From: Maribacter flavus
GTDB lineage: Bacteria; Bacteroidota; Bacteroidia; Flavobacteriales; Flavobacteriaceae
DNA: 64,000 bases
Assembly: GCF_008386635.1 (NCBI RefSeq)
Contig: NZ_VUOE01000001.1
Coordinates: 2,285,857 to 2,349,856 of the forward strand
Direction of reading: 5' to 3'
A program made the position numbers and the translations under genes. The notes under the pieces were generated by a model, which had not been told where the DNA came from, made no database searches, and saw nothing but the letters and a program-made list of their open reading frames with translations. Numbering within the stretch: the first letter of the stretch is position 1; the number at the start of each line of letters is the position of its first letter. Below, piece by piece: positions 33,931-43,695 of the stretch.

Positions 33931-36900
33931 ATGTATGGAAATCATTTAGAGAGTCAGCCAAAGTGGACAGGGTATAGAATCTTATTTTCTTTTGTGCTGT
34001 TCAGTATTTTGACCTTACCTTCTCTTTTCTCTCAAAGAAATATCAATGGTAAGGTCATAAGTGAAGATAGTCCTGCGGGATTACCGGGTGTAAATGTTAC
34101 TATTAAAAATGAAAACACTGGCACCATGACTGATTTTGATGGTAACTACAGCGTCGAGGTAAATTCAAATAATGCTATTCTTGTATTCAGTTACATCGGT
34201 TTTAAAACAAAGGAAATCCCAGTCGGAGATGAGTTAGAAATCAACGTAACCCTTGTTGAAGATGTAAGTTCACTTGATGAAGTAGTAGTAATTGGTTATG
34301 GAACCCAAGTTAGAAGGGATGTAACTGGTTCTATAGCATCATTAAATGAAGATTCTTTCAGCGCCCAAGCCAATACCAATGTAGATCAGATGATTCAAGG
34401 CAAGGCCGCTGGTGTCCAAGTGGTTCAAAATAGTGGTGAACCTGGAGGTGGTATGTCAATCAACATTAGGGGTGTGGGATCCATAAATGCAGGAAGTGGT
34501 CCTCTTTATGTTATAGATGGTTTACCCATTAATAATGAGCCTTCGATTTCACAAACAGGTAACGAAACTGCACCTACAAGATCACCGAGAAATCCAATTG
34601 GCTTTTTGAATCCTGAAGATATAGCCTCTATTGACATTCTAAAGGATGCATCTGCAACCGCTATTTATGGGTCTCGAGGTGCAAATGGTGTAATAATGAT
34701 TACCACCAAAAAAGGTAATTCAGGTGATTTGAGAATTGATTATAGCACCCATGTTGGTTTCAACAAAGTGCATAATCGATTAAATCTCTTGAATGCGGAA
34801 CAGTATAGAGAAGGAATTAATTCACTTATCGATTTAGGAGCTGGAAGTGAAGCAGAGAGGGTCCCCGATGGACCAGGTGTCGATACGGATTGGCAAGATG
34901 TGGTATTTAGGGATCAAGCCATTTTACAAAAGCACAATGTTAGTTTTTCGTGGGGTAATGCCAACACTTCATATCTTGCAACCTTAAATAATACGAAAGA
35001 AGAAGGCTTAGTTAAAAATACTCAGTTCAATAGATTTAGCGGACGTTTCAACTTAAATCACAGAACTGAAAAATTTAATGTAGGTATTAACACTACAATA
35101 AGCTACATAAAAGACAATTTTGTTCCCAATGGATTTGATGTTAATTTAAGAGGGGGTGCGATAAATGCAGCAAAATTATATGACCCAACTTTACCTATTA
35201 GAGACAGCCAAGGTAATTTTGTGATTTCAGAATTCTTTGATATCGATAATCCCGAAGCCATTATCTTTGGAAATCATATAACAGGTAATAGATACAGAAG
35301 TTTAGGGTCTGCCTTTTTAGAGTATTTTTTACTACCTGAGTTTTCATTTAAGGTAAATGTAGGGGCTGACGTCAACAACGAGAATAAGTCGGTCTACAAG
35401 GATAGAACCACTATCATAGGTAATTCATTGGGAGGTGTTGCTTCTGCTTATTCCGCTACAGACTCAAATTATCTTATTGAGGGTACGGTAAATTATATCA
35501 AAGATTTTGGAGTTCATGATGTCAGCTTACTTTTAGGTATCACGACCCAACAGTTCCAACGAAGGTTCAGTTCACAAGATGCCAATAATTTTACAACGGA
35601 TGCTACCCTTGCTGATAACTTCGGTCTTGCTGACAGATCTACTTTAATCAATAATAGCAGTAAAGCTTCCAATAGTTTACTCTCTTATCTTGGAAGGATA
35701 AATTATAAGCTATTGGATAAATATCTTCTTACCGCAAGTTATAGAATTGATGGTTCTAGCCGATTTGGGGAGGGTAACCGTTTTGGCTTTTTTCCTTCTG
35801 TTTCAGCCGGTTGGCTGTTGGACCAAGAAGAGTTTTTCAAAAATGATATTGTTAACACACTTAAACTTAGAGCGAGTTGGGGCTTGACAGGAAATCAGGA
35901 AATAGGAAACAATCAAGCAATTTCCACTTTTAATACTGGAAACCAAACAAGTTATGTGTTAAATGACAATTTTGTTACCAGCCTTAATCCAAGTAGAATT
36001 GCCAATCCCAATCTTCAATGGGAAACAACCGAGCAGATTGATTTAGGTATTGATTTTGGTTTTTTTAATGATAGAATTTCGGGTTCATTCGCATGGTATA
36101 ATAAGAAAACTACAGACATGCTTCTTAGCCTACCTGTTCCAACTTCCAGTGGATTCAGTAGTCAACTGGTAAATATTGGTAGTATGAAAAATACGGGTAT
36201 TGAAATTGGTCTGAATACCTATAACATCTCAGGGAAAAATTTTTCATGGAACTCCAACCTAAACTTAGCCACATTGCAAAATGAGGTGATCGATTTAGGT
36301 GGAATTCCTGAAATTCTATCGGGAAGTTTCGGCGCCGCCGCAACTGAAGTTGGAATTATAAGACCCGGGGATCCTTTACGTTCTTTTTATGGTTTCGATG
36401 TTATTGGTGTTTGGCAGGAAGGAGATGATTTTACTCAAATTTCTAATAATGTTAGTCCTGGCGATTTTAAGTTTAGGGATGTCAATGGTGATGGGACCAT
36501 AGATGGGAACGATAGAGTCATACTTGGAAATTCTTTTCCAGATTTGACTTGGGGGTTCACAAATACTTTTGATCTTGGAAATTGGAACCTAAACGTTTTG
36601 TTTATGGGTGTGGAAGGAGTAGAAATGATAAACGGTAACCTTTTAGAACAATATTATCCAAGGTCAGGAATAAGAGTAAATAGATTTGCCGAGCCATTTT
36701 TAAATAGATGGACGCCAGAAAATCCTACCAATCAACAACCATCATATTTGGGGATAAGTCAACAGGGACAAGGAGTCAATTCCAAAACGGTAGTGGATGC
36801 ATCATACGTAAAACTGCAATCAATCAGATTGGGGTATATGTTTCCATCAGATTGGATAAAAAATTCATTCAAGTCCTTTGAGATTTATGCTACTGGCTTG

Positions 36901-37035
36901 AACCTTGCTACTTTTTCATCCTATGATGGCTTTGATCCTGCTTTAAATCCTAATGGCACAGCCAATTTTAGAATTGATTGGAACGGGTACCCATCTGCCA
37001 CATCCTTTTTACTTGGTTTTAATATAGGGTTTTAA
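33931..37035 (+). CDS. SusC-like TonB-dependent transporter (no STN domain)
   Basis: A 1034-residue outer-membrane importer. The ATG at 33931 (MYGNHLESQP) is preferred over a TTG two codons earlier. Signal helix ILFSFVLFSILTLPSLFSQ, CarboxypepD-reg-like domain (INGKVISEDSPAGLPGVNV, DFDGNYSVEV), TonB box EVVVIGYGTQ, plug, and barrel ending FLLGFNIGF. Unlike the island A SusC it lacks the STN domain, which fits control by LacI rather than by an anti-sigma factor. It has two operators and a candidate promoter just upstream. Pairs with the SusD 29 bp downstream. Confidence 0.96.
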   Translation: MYGNHLESQPKWTGYRILFSFVLFSILTLPSLFSQRNINGKVISEDSPAGLPGVNVTIKNENTGTMTDFDGNYSVEVNSNNAILVFSYIGFKTKEIPVGDELEINVTLVEDVSSLDEVVVIGYGTQVRRDVTGSIASLNEDSFSAQANTNVDQMIQGKAAGVQVVQNSGEPGGGMSINIRGVGSINAGSGPLYVIDGLPINNEPSISQTGNETAPTRSPRNPIGFLNPEDIASIDILKDASATAIYGSRGANGVIMITTKKGNSGDLRIDYSTHVGFNKVHNRLNLLNAEQYREGINSLIDLGAGSEAERVPDGPGVDTDWQDVVFRDQAILQKHNVSFSWGNANTSYLATLNNTKEEGLVKNTQFNRFSGRFNLNHRTEKFNVGINTTISYIKDNFVPNGFDVNLRGGAINAAKLYDPTLPIRDSQGNFVISEFFDIDNPEAIIFGNHITGNRYRSLGSAFLEYFLLPEFSFKVNVGADVNNENKSVYKDRTTIIGNSLGGVASAYSATDSNYLIEGTVNYIKDFGVHDVSLLLGITTQQFQRRFSSQDANNFTTDATLADNFGLADRSTLINNSSKASNSLLSYLGRINYKLLDKYLLTASYRIDGSSRFGEGNRFGFFPSVSAGWLLDQEEFFKNDIVNTLKLRASWGLTGNQEIGNNQAISTFNTGNQTSYVLNDNFVTSLNPSRIANPNLQWETTEQIDLGIDFGFFNDRISGSFAWYNKKTTDMLLSLPVPTSSGFSSQLVNIGSMKNTGIEIGLNTYNISGKNFSWNSNLNLATLQNEVIDLGGIPEILSGSFGAAATEVGIIRPGDPLRSFYGFDVIGVWQEGDDFTQISNNVSPGDFKFRDVNGDGTIDGNDRVILGNSFPDLTWGFTNTFDLGNWNLNVLFMGVEGVEMINGNLLEQYYPRSGIRVNRFAEPFLNRWTPENPTNQQPSYLGISQQGQGVNSKTVVDASYVKLQSIRLGYMFPSDWIKNSFKSFEIYATGLNLATFSSYDGFDPALNPNGTANFRIDWNGYPSATSFLLGFNIGF

Positions 37036-37064
37036 AATAAAATTAATTAACTAATAGTGATATT

Positions 37065-38534
37065 ATGAAATCTATACAAATTATAATTTTAGTATTTATC
37101 ACGGTCGCACTGTTTGTTCGTTGTGAATCAACTATCGAACCAGAAATTTTTTCTGAAACCGCACCGGAAAATTTATTTGAATCATTACAAGGTGTTGAAG
37201 CAATTCTAAATGGGGCCTACGCAAATTTTGCAGAGGTCGGAGGTAATGATGCTGCGCAGCAATTATCTGTAGAGGAGATAATGACTGACGGTGGTTTTAC
37301 CACTGAAGGTGCTATCGCCAATTGGGCAACTAATTTTCAAGACTTCGTGTTAGATGGCGTGGGAAGTAGATTATATCCCGTTTTTTGGAATCAGCCTTAC
37401 CAAGCTATCAGAAATTCAAACATACTTCTTGAAAATTTAGAGGCAGCGAATATAGATGATGCCTCAAAAATATTAATTACCGCTGAGGCTCGATTTATTA
37501 GAGCGGCCAGCTACTATAAATTATATATGCGTTTTGGCCCAACGCCTTTACGAACCAGTACCACACAAGAATTAGAGATACCTAGGGCGTCTGAAGAGGA
37601 AATTTTAAATTTCATAGAAACAGAATTATCCCAAGCAATGCTAAACTTACCTAATCCAGGTACTGAGAAGCAATGGGGTAGAGCACATAAAGGAGCAGCT
37701 ATGGGAGTTCTCACTAAATTTTATTTAAATACCAAACAATGGGAAAAGTGTGCAACTATGGCTCAAAATGTTATCAGTATGGGCTATTACGAATTATTTC
37801 CTGAATATTTTGAACTTTTTCAGGTGAAGAGTGAGCGCAATAGAGAATTGTTATGGGTTAGGACGGCTAAGGCTGATTTAGGACGAGAGGCTAACATAAG
37901 TTTTATGAATTTCGCATGGCCACAAAGTTTTGCTAGAGATCCTAATACAGGTCTAGAGTTCTGTGATGGATGTAGAAATTTTGCCACTATGCTTAGAATT
38001 AGGGATGACTTCTGGCTTTCTTTCGACTCAAACGACAAAAGAACTTCTCTAATATTAAAAGAATATATAAATACTTCTGGGGAGCTTATTAATCTTCTGC
38101 CGCCAAATGATAACGTACGTCCTTTTAAATACTGGCCAGCAGATGACTTTGCAGGTCCAGCTTATGGTAATGATATTCCCGATATAAGATATGCTGACAT
38201 TCTTTTATCAAGAGCAGAAGCACTAAATGAACTCGACGGGCCCAACCAAGAATCCATAGATTTGATCAATCAGGTTCGAAATAGGGCAGGATTGCCAAAT
38301 TTGGTTTTGTCAGATTTTGGAAGCAAAGATGAATTGAACGACCATATCTTAAAGGAAAGGGGATGGGAATTCTGGTGGGAAGGTAAAAGAAGGCATGATT
38401 TGATACGCCATGATAAATTTATAAGCCAAGCTATTGCTCGGGGTATTCCTGCACAGGATCATATGGTCAGATATCCAATTCCACAATTCGCACTTGATGC
38501 TAACCCATTACTTAAACAAAATGAAGGATATTAA
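37065..38534 (+). CDS. SusD-like glycan-binding protein
   Basis: A 489-residue SusD/RagB protein with the usual helical N-terminal half (IRNSNILLENLE, EARFIRAASYYKLYMRFG) and C-terminal RYADILLSRAEALNELDGPN, 'QVRNRAGLP', ending FALDANPLLKQNEGY. The expected lipid-anchored Cys is residue 20 (FVRC), but Arg at -1 departs from the lipobox rule (Gly/Ala/Ser), so lipidation may be inefficient or use a relaxed rule. An acidic stretch (ESTIEPEIFSE) follows. The last 14 bp overlap the next gene. Confidence 0.95.
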   Translation: MKSIQIIILVFITVALFVRCESTIEPEIFSETAPENLFESLQGVEAILNGAYANFAEVGGNDAAQQLSVEEIMTDGGFTTEGAIANWATNFQDFVLDGVGSRLYPVFWNQPYQAIRNSNILLENLEAANIDDASKILITAEARFIRAASYYKLYMRFGPTPLRTSTTQELEIPRASEEEILNFIETELSQAMLNLPNPGTEKQWGRAHKGAAMGVLTKFYLNTKQWEKCATMAQNVISMGYYELFPEYFELFQVKSERNRELLWVRTAKADLGREANISFMNFAWPQSFARDPNTGLEFCDGCRNFATMLRIRDDFWLSFDSNDKRTSLILKEYINTSGELINLLPPNDNVRPFKYWPADDFAGPAYGNDIPDIRYADILLSRAEALNELDGPNQESIDLINQVRNRAGLPNLVLSDFGSKDELNDHILKERGWEFWWEGKRRHDLIRHDKFISQAIARGIPAQDHMVRYPIPQFALDANPLLKQNEGY

Positions 38535-40035
38535 ATTTCTCGATGTACCGTCTAAGATAAATCTTTTGTTTTTTTGTTTCCTTAGTACTTATCTTTTTGC
38601 CAAGGATAAAAATGAGGGTGTTCTTGGAGAACCTATTAAACCGAATATACTTCTGATTTATGTAGATGACTTAGGTTATGGAGATTTACCCAATTATCCT
38701 GGAGCTTTAGGTAATTCGATTGCTGAAACTCCTAACATAGATTTATTAATTAACTCTGGGATGAGCTTCACCAATGCTTACTCATCGGCTCCTTTGTGTT
38801 CTCCTGCAAGAGCTGCACTTTTGACTGGAAAATCACCTGCGCGATTAGGTTTTGAATTTGTTACAAAGCATAAAAAAGATTCGTTGGGTTGGGATAATCA
38901 AAAATGGATTTCGATGTTCCAAAACAAAAAGCTTATACCACCTCCAATTACCCTTAACCTACCTTTAGAAGAAATAACGATAGCCGAAGGTCTTAAAAAG
39001 GCAGGATATGAAACCGGTATAGTTGGTAAATGGCATGTTGCAGCCCATCATAAAGTTTATAAAGGTTGGAGTCCCACCCATGGACCATCCCAACAAGGGT
39101 TTGATACAGCAAAGGAAACCTTTGGGTCTCATCCATACAGTGGGATAAAAAATTCCCCTCAATTGCAAATAGGAGAATATCCAGAAGATTCTCTCACGAA
39201 TGAAGCTATTAAGTTCATAGAGAAAAATCATAATTCTCCTTTTTTTCTAATGGTAAGTCATTATTTTGTTCACACGCCTCACTTACTCGGTTTGCAATGG
39301 ATAGAAGAAAAATATAAAAAAAAGGCAAGCAACAATATTAGTAAAGAAGAGTTGCGATATACCGCCAATATTGAACTATTAGATTATTATGTTGGTCAAG
39401 TGTTAAAGGCCCTTGATAAATCTGGCCTTAGAGAAAAAACATTGGTGATTTTTACATCAGATAATGGTGGGCATCCAGCTTTTGCTCATCATGCCCCTTT
39501 TAGAGGTAGTAAATGGAACTTATATGAAGCAGGAATTAGGATACCGATGGTAATTTCCTGGCCTGGTGTTGTCGAGCCTGATTGCATTGAAAACACCCCT
39601 GTTATACAAACTGATTTTTTCCCAACGCTTATGGAAATAGCAGGAACCAATAAATTGGAAACAGTTGAACTTGATGGGCAATCCATTTTCTCACTATTAA
39701 AGGGGAAAGGGATTGTGAGAGAAAAAACATTGTTTTGGCATTTTCCTTATTATCATCCCGAAGGTGAGGCATATAATAAAGCAAAAGATGATATTGGTTT
39801 GGAGGATGGCGAAATTAGTCAGACACGTCCGCACGCAGCATTACGTAAAAATTCTTTGAAGCTAATTTTGTTTTTTGATACTGATAGTATCGAACTATAT
39901 GACCTTAAGAATGACCTAGGAGAATCTCATAATCTTGCAGCTACACGTCCGTGGGATGCCGAACTTATGAAAAAGGAATTGCTTCAGCGTTTATATAATT
40001 CTAACGCTAGATTTCCTAGAATCAATCCTCAATAA
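38521..40035 (+). CDS. S1-family sulfatase, exported
   Basis: A 504-residue sulfatase. The ATG at 38521 is chosen because it opens a signal peptide (INLLFFCFLSTYLFA); the frame is open further left but that part only overlaps susD. Overlap with susD is 14 bp, suggesting translational coupling. Asp-Asp is in YVDDLGYGDLPNYPG, the formylglycine motif is C93-S-P-A-R97 (APLCSPARAALLTGK), and GKWHVAA and FTSDNGGHP follow. It resembles N-acetylgalactosamine-6-sulfatase/arylsulfatase A-like S1 enzymes. The Ala in CSPAR is allowed for FGE maturation. Confidence 0.93.
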   Translation: MKDIKFLDVPSKINLLFFCFLSTYLFAKDKNEGVLGEPIKPNILLIYVDDLGYGDLPNYPGALGNSIAETPNIDLLINSGMSFTNAYSSAPLCSPARAALLTGKSPARLGFEFVTKHKKDSLGWDNQKWISMFQNKKLIPPPITLNLPLEEITIAEGLKKAGYETGIVGKWHVAAHHKVYKGWSPTHGPSQQGFDTAKETFGSHPYSGIKNSPQLQIGEYPEDSLTNEAIKFIEKNHNSPFFLMVSHYFVHTPHLLGLQWIEEKYKKKASNNISKEELRYTANIELLDYYVGQVLKALDKSGLREKTLVIFTSDNGGHPAFAHHAPFRGSKWNLYEAGIRIPMVISWPGVVEPDCIENTPVIQTDFFPTLMEIAGTNKLETVELDGQSIFSLLKGKGIVREKTLFWHFPYYHPEGEAYNKAKDDIGLEDGEISQTRPHAALRKNSLKLILFFDTDSIELYDLKNDLGESHNLAATRPWDAELMKKELLQRLYNSNARFPRINPQ

Positions 40036-40106
40036 ACAACTAAATACAATGGTACAAATAGTGAATTCTGCATTTAAATTCGATTTAAGACGTAAACTAT
40101 ATCAAT

Positions 40107-42110
40107 ATGAATAAGATTATAATTTTCAATTCATTATTTATCCTAATTACTTTGTGCTCTTGCTCTAATTCAAAGACTTCTAGATTGGAAAGGAACGTAG
40201 ATTCAAAAGAATTTACAATCGTTAAATACAATAACAACGAAATATCAGTTGAATTGGGAGTTGGATTATGGGCATGGCCTCTGCCAATGGATTTTGACAA
40301 TGATGGAGATATGGACATGATTGTTTCTTGTCCAGATACCCCATTTAATGGTACTTATTTCTTTGAAAACACTTCAGGTCCCAAAGTGAAAATGCCAATT
40401 TTTGAAGAACCCATAAAAATTGGGGAAGGTATGAAGAACCTTCAAGTATTTTCAGACGGAAGTCAAACTAGAGTTCTAGGTAGAGGTGTTGAATATTTGA
40501 ATTTTAAAAAGGATATTTTTTCTAACTCAAAAAATCTACCATTTAAAGAAGAAATAGAAAAAAATCACTCTAAAATAAGGTTTAGTCAATGGAAATATGT
40601 GGATTATGAAAATGATGGTGATTTAGATATCATAGTAGGTATTGATGATTGGACTGATTATGGTTGGGACAATGCTTTTAATGAAGAAGGCGAGTGGATA
40701 AATGGTCCTCTACATGGATACATTTATCTTTTGGAAAATGAAAATGGTGGATACATAAATAGAGGAACAATTAATGTAGGAAATGAACCAATAGATGTTT
40801 ATGGGGCGCCATCTCCCAATTTTGCCGATTTTGATGGTGACGGAGATTTAGATATTATTTGCGGTGAATTTTTGGATCGTTTTAATTGGTTTGAAAATAT
40901 AGGGACAAGAGAGAAACCTATATATTCTGAAGGACGTTTTCTTGAAAATAAGAATGGCACCATTACCATGGATTTAGAAATGATTATACCTTCTTCCTTA
41001 GACTGGGACAAGGATGGGGACATTGACCTTATAGTTGGAGATGAAGATGGTAGAGTGGCATTTGTAGAGAATACCGGTTTAGTGGAAAATAGTATGCCCG
41101 TATTCAATTCTCCCAAATACTTTTATCAAAAGGCCGATAATTTAAAATTCGGAGCTTTATCTACTCCTTATAGTGTAGATTGGGATGAAGACGGTGATGA
41201 GGATTTAATAGTTGGTAATTCTGCAGGATATATTGCATTCATAGAAAACTTAGGTGGAGATAGTTTGCCAAAATGGGATTCTCCAAAGAAGTTAACTGCT
41301 GAGGGAGAGGAAATTCGATATTTAGCAGGAGAAAATGGTTCTATACAGGGGCCTGCGGAAAGGAAATGGGGTTATACTACATTATCCGTTAATGACTGGG
41401 ACGGTGATGGTTTAAAGGATATCATTGTAAATTCCATATGGGGTAAGATTATGTGGCACCGAAATATTGGTTCAAAGGGTAGCCCTGAATTGCAAGCAGC
41501 GATTCCTATCAAGGTGGGTTGGGGTTCAGATTCTATACCTAAGCCTGAATGGAATTGGTGGAGTCCAGAAAGGAATGAGTTGGCCACACAATGGAGAACC
41601 ACTCCTGTAACGATTGATTGGAATAAGGATGGACTGATGGACTTGGTAATGCTAGATCACGAGGGATATCTATCTTTTTATGAACGGTACAATGATAATG
41701 GGGAACTTTACTTAAAACCTGGACAGAGGATTTTTTATGGAAAGGGAGAATCTGAGTTTGACAACAAGAACAAACCGACAGCAAAAATTGATGGACCACT
41801 AAGATTGAACAACGGGAAATATGGAGCAAGTGGAAGGCGTAAAATCTGTTTTGTAGATTGGGACATGGACGGTGATTTGGATTTAATAGTTAACGGAAAA
41901 AATGCTTCTTGGTTCGAAAATGTTCTTGAGGAAGGTGATAAGGTAAATTTTGTTTATAAGGGTGATTTGTCAGAAAAGAAAATAGCGGGCCATACAACTT
42001 CACCAACAGTCGTGGACTGGAATGGTGATAAAATCCCTGATATTTTGCTTGGAGCGGAAGATGGTCATTTTTATTTGTTTACCAACCCATTAAGTCAAAA
42101 AAATAATTAG
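40107..42110 (+). CDS. FG-GAP/VCBS-repeat lipoprotein, calcium-binding propeller
   Basis: A 667-residue surface-type lipoprotein (lipobox CSC, signal IIIFNSLFILITLCSC). At least nine FG-GAP/VCBS-type calcium loops of the form DxDxDGDxDxI are spread evenly: DFDNDGDMDMIV, DYENDGDLDIIV, DFDGDGDLDIIC, DWDKDGDIDLIV, DWDEDGDEDLIV, DWDGDGLKDIIV, DWNKDGLMDLVM, DWDMDGDLDLIV, DWNGDKIPDILL. This predicts a seven- or more-bladed beta-propeller. No known catalytic motif is visible. The gene sits inside the sulfatase run of a PUL that has no obvious glycoside hydrolase, so it could be a glycan-binding protein or an unrecognised lyase or hydrolase; some polysaccharide lyase families have this fold. Confidence 0.85.
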   Translation: MNKIIIFNSLFILITLCSCSNSKTSRLERNVDSKEFTIVKYNNNEISVELGVGLWAWPLPMDFDNDGDMDMIVSCPDTPFNGTYFFENTSGPKVKMPIFEEPIKIGEGMKNLQVFSDGSQTRVLGRGVEYLNFKKDIFSNSKNLPFKEEIEKNHSKIRFSQWKYVDYENDGDLDIIVGIDDWTDYGWDNAFNEEGEWINGPLHGYIYLLENENGGYINRGTINVGNEPIDVYGAPSPNFADFDGDGDLDIICGEFLDRFNWFENIGTREKPIYSEGRFLENKNGTITMDLEMIIPSSLDWDKDGDIDLIVGDEDGRVAFVENTGLVENSMPVFNSPKYFYQKADNLKFGALSTPYSVDWDEDGDEDLIVGNSAGYIAFIENLGGDSLPKWDSPKKLTAEGEEIRYLAGENGSIQGPAERKWGYTTLSVNDWDGDGLKDIIVNSIWGKIMWHRNIGSKGSPELQAAIPIKVGWGSDSIPKPEWNWWSPERNELATQWRTTPVTIDWNKDGLMDLVMLDHEGYLSFYERYNDNGELYLKPGQRIFYGKGESEFDNKNKPTAKIDGPLRLNNGKYGASGRRKICFVDWDMDGDLDLIVNGKNASWFENVLEEGDKVNFVYKGDLSEKKIAGHTTSPTVVDWNGDKIPDILLGAEDGHFYLFTNPLSQKNN

Positions 42111-42150
42111 ACAAGTTTTTTTGAAGTCATTTTAATAGGACCGTGTACTT

Positions 42151-43656
42151 ATGATTAAAATTATATCATTTAAAGTTTTTGGGTTATACATAAAAAGTAA
42201 CACAGTCATCTTAAACTTTGTTTTTGGACTCCTGGCTCTGTTTAAATTTTTTGATTTGGAAGCTCAAATCGAAAGGCCAAACATAGTTTTTATTTATACT
42301 GATGATCAAGCATCTTGGACGTTGAACAGATCGGGTAATAGTAATAGTTATACACCAAATATCGATAGGTTAGCTAACGAGGGAGCCTATTTTGAAAATG
42401 CATTTGTATCAACCCCTGTCTGTAGTCCAGCTAGGGCCAGTATTATGACAAGCAAATATGGAAGCGAACTAGGAATTTTGGATTTTATACCACAGCCTGG
42501 CCATAAATTGTATAATGAGAAGAATAAAATAGGTCTTTCGCCCGGCACTACGACCTTTGCTGAAGTAATTCAAAAGTCAGGTTATAAAACTGGTCTCATT
42601 GGTAAATGGCATTTGGGCGATTGGACTGAAACTAAGAGTAAGGAATTTCATCCTACAAATCACGGGTTTGATTTTTTTATGGGTTTGACCGGTGGTGGTA
42701 CAACTTCTGAATCTCCAAAATTGGAAAAGAACGGGGTAGTAAAAACCTTTGAAGGGTATACAACTGACATTTTAACCAATGAAGCTATTGATTTTGTAAG
42801 AAGAAATCAAAGAGAACCATTTTTACTTTGCTTAAACTATAGGGCACCACATAGCCCATGGTTACCTGTAGCACCGGAGGATTGGGAGCCATATTCGGAT
42901 AAGCCAATTGAAGTTCCTAATCCAAATTATCCTGACTTAGATCTTCCTAAGGTCCAAAAAAAAATGAAGGAGTATCTGGCAAGTGTTACGGGTGTAGACA
43001 GAAATGTAGGTAGACTTTTGGAGATTTTAGAAACTCTGAACTTAGATAAAAATACAATTGTAATTTTTTCTTCAGACCATGGTTACAATATGGGGCATAA
43101 TGGAATAGAACACAAGGGTAATGGCTATTGGATTACTAAAACCTTACCCAATGGTACACCGGATATACCCAGTAAATACAGACCTAACTTATTTGATAAT
43201 TCATTAAAAGTTCCAGCTATTGTCAAATGGCCAGGAAAAGTTCAACCAGGTACAATTATTTATGATAATATCTCTAGCCTTGATTGGTTTCCAACAATTA
43301 TAGAAATGGCAGGAATCAAAGTGCCAGATAATTTGACAATTCGTGGTAAAAGTTTAACCCCATTATTGACCTCGGAACCGAACATTGATTGGAATAACGA
43401 TATATATGCAGAATATAGCATGATGAATTATGCAAAAGCAGATTTAAGGTCCTATAGGACTAAAGAATGGAAGCTTGTAAAGGATTTTAACGACCCTTCA
43501 AGAGATGAGTTGTATCATGTTTCACTAGATCCTGAAGAAAATATTAATCTGATTAATGTTCAAAATGAAGAAGAAATTTATGCCATAAAGGAATTAAGTG
43601 GTTTAATATTAGAAAAAATGAAAGAATTGAACGATTCTTTGCTTGAGAAATACTAA
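42151..43656 (+). CDS. S1-family sulfatase, exported
   Basis: A 501-residue sulfatase with a long N-terminal signal region (hydrophobic 18-36, FVFGLLALFKFF). First metal site YTDDQASW, formylglycine motif C91-S-P-A-R95 (TPVCSPARASIMTSK), then GKWHLGDW and FSSDHGYNMGHNG. The 'HNGIEHKGNGYWITK' insertion near the second metal site is characteristic of a distinct subfamily that I cannot name with confidence. It is 40 bp after the FG-GAP gene and 39 bp before the next sulfatase. Confidence 0.92.
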   Translation: MIKIISFKVFGLYIKSNTVILNFVFGLLALFKFFDLEAQIERPNIVFIYTDDQASWTLNRSGNSNSYTPNIDRLANEGAYFENAFVSTPVCSPARASIMTSKYGSELGILDFIPQPGHKLYNEKNKIGLSPGTTTFAEVIQKSGYKTGLIGKWHLGDWTETKSKEFHPTNHGFDFFMGLTGGGTTSESPKLEKNGVVKTFEGYTTDILTNEAIDFVRRNQREPFLLCLNYRAPHSPWLPVAPEDWEPYSDKPIEVPNPNYPDLDLPKVQKKMKEYLASVTGVDRNVGRLLEILETLNLDKNTIVIFSSDHGYNMGHNGIEHKGNGYWITKTLPNGTPDIPSKYRPNLFDNSLKVPAIVKWPGKVQPGTIIYDNISSLDWFPTIIEMAGIKVPDNLTIRGKSLTPLLTSEPNIDWNNDIYAEYSMMNYAKADLRSYRTKEWKLVKDFNDPSRDELYHVSLDPEENINLINVQNEEEIYAIKELSGLILEKMKELNDSLLEKY

Positions 43657-43695
43657 TCAAGGTTGTATTAGCAGTTTTATGAAAATCTTGTAAAT

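Noticed and set aside
38434-38520. Upstream extension of the sulfatase into susD
   Set aside because: The extra 29 residues only overlap the susD frame and precede the signal peptide, which begins at the ATG at 38521.
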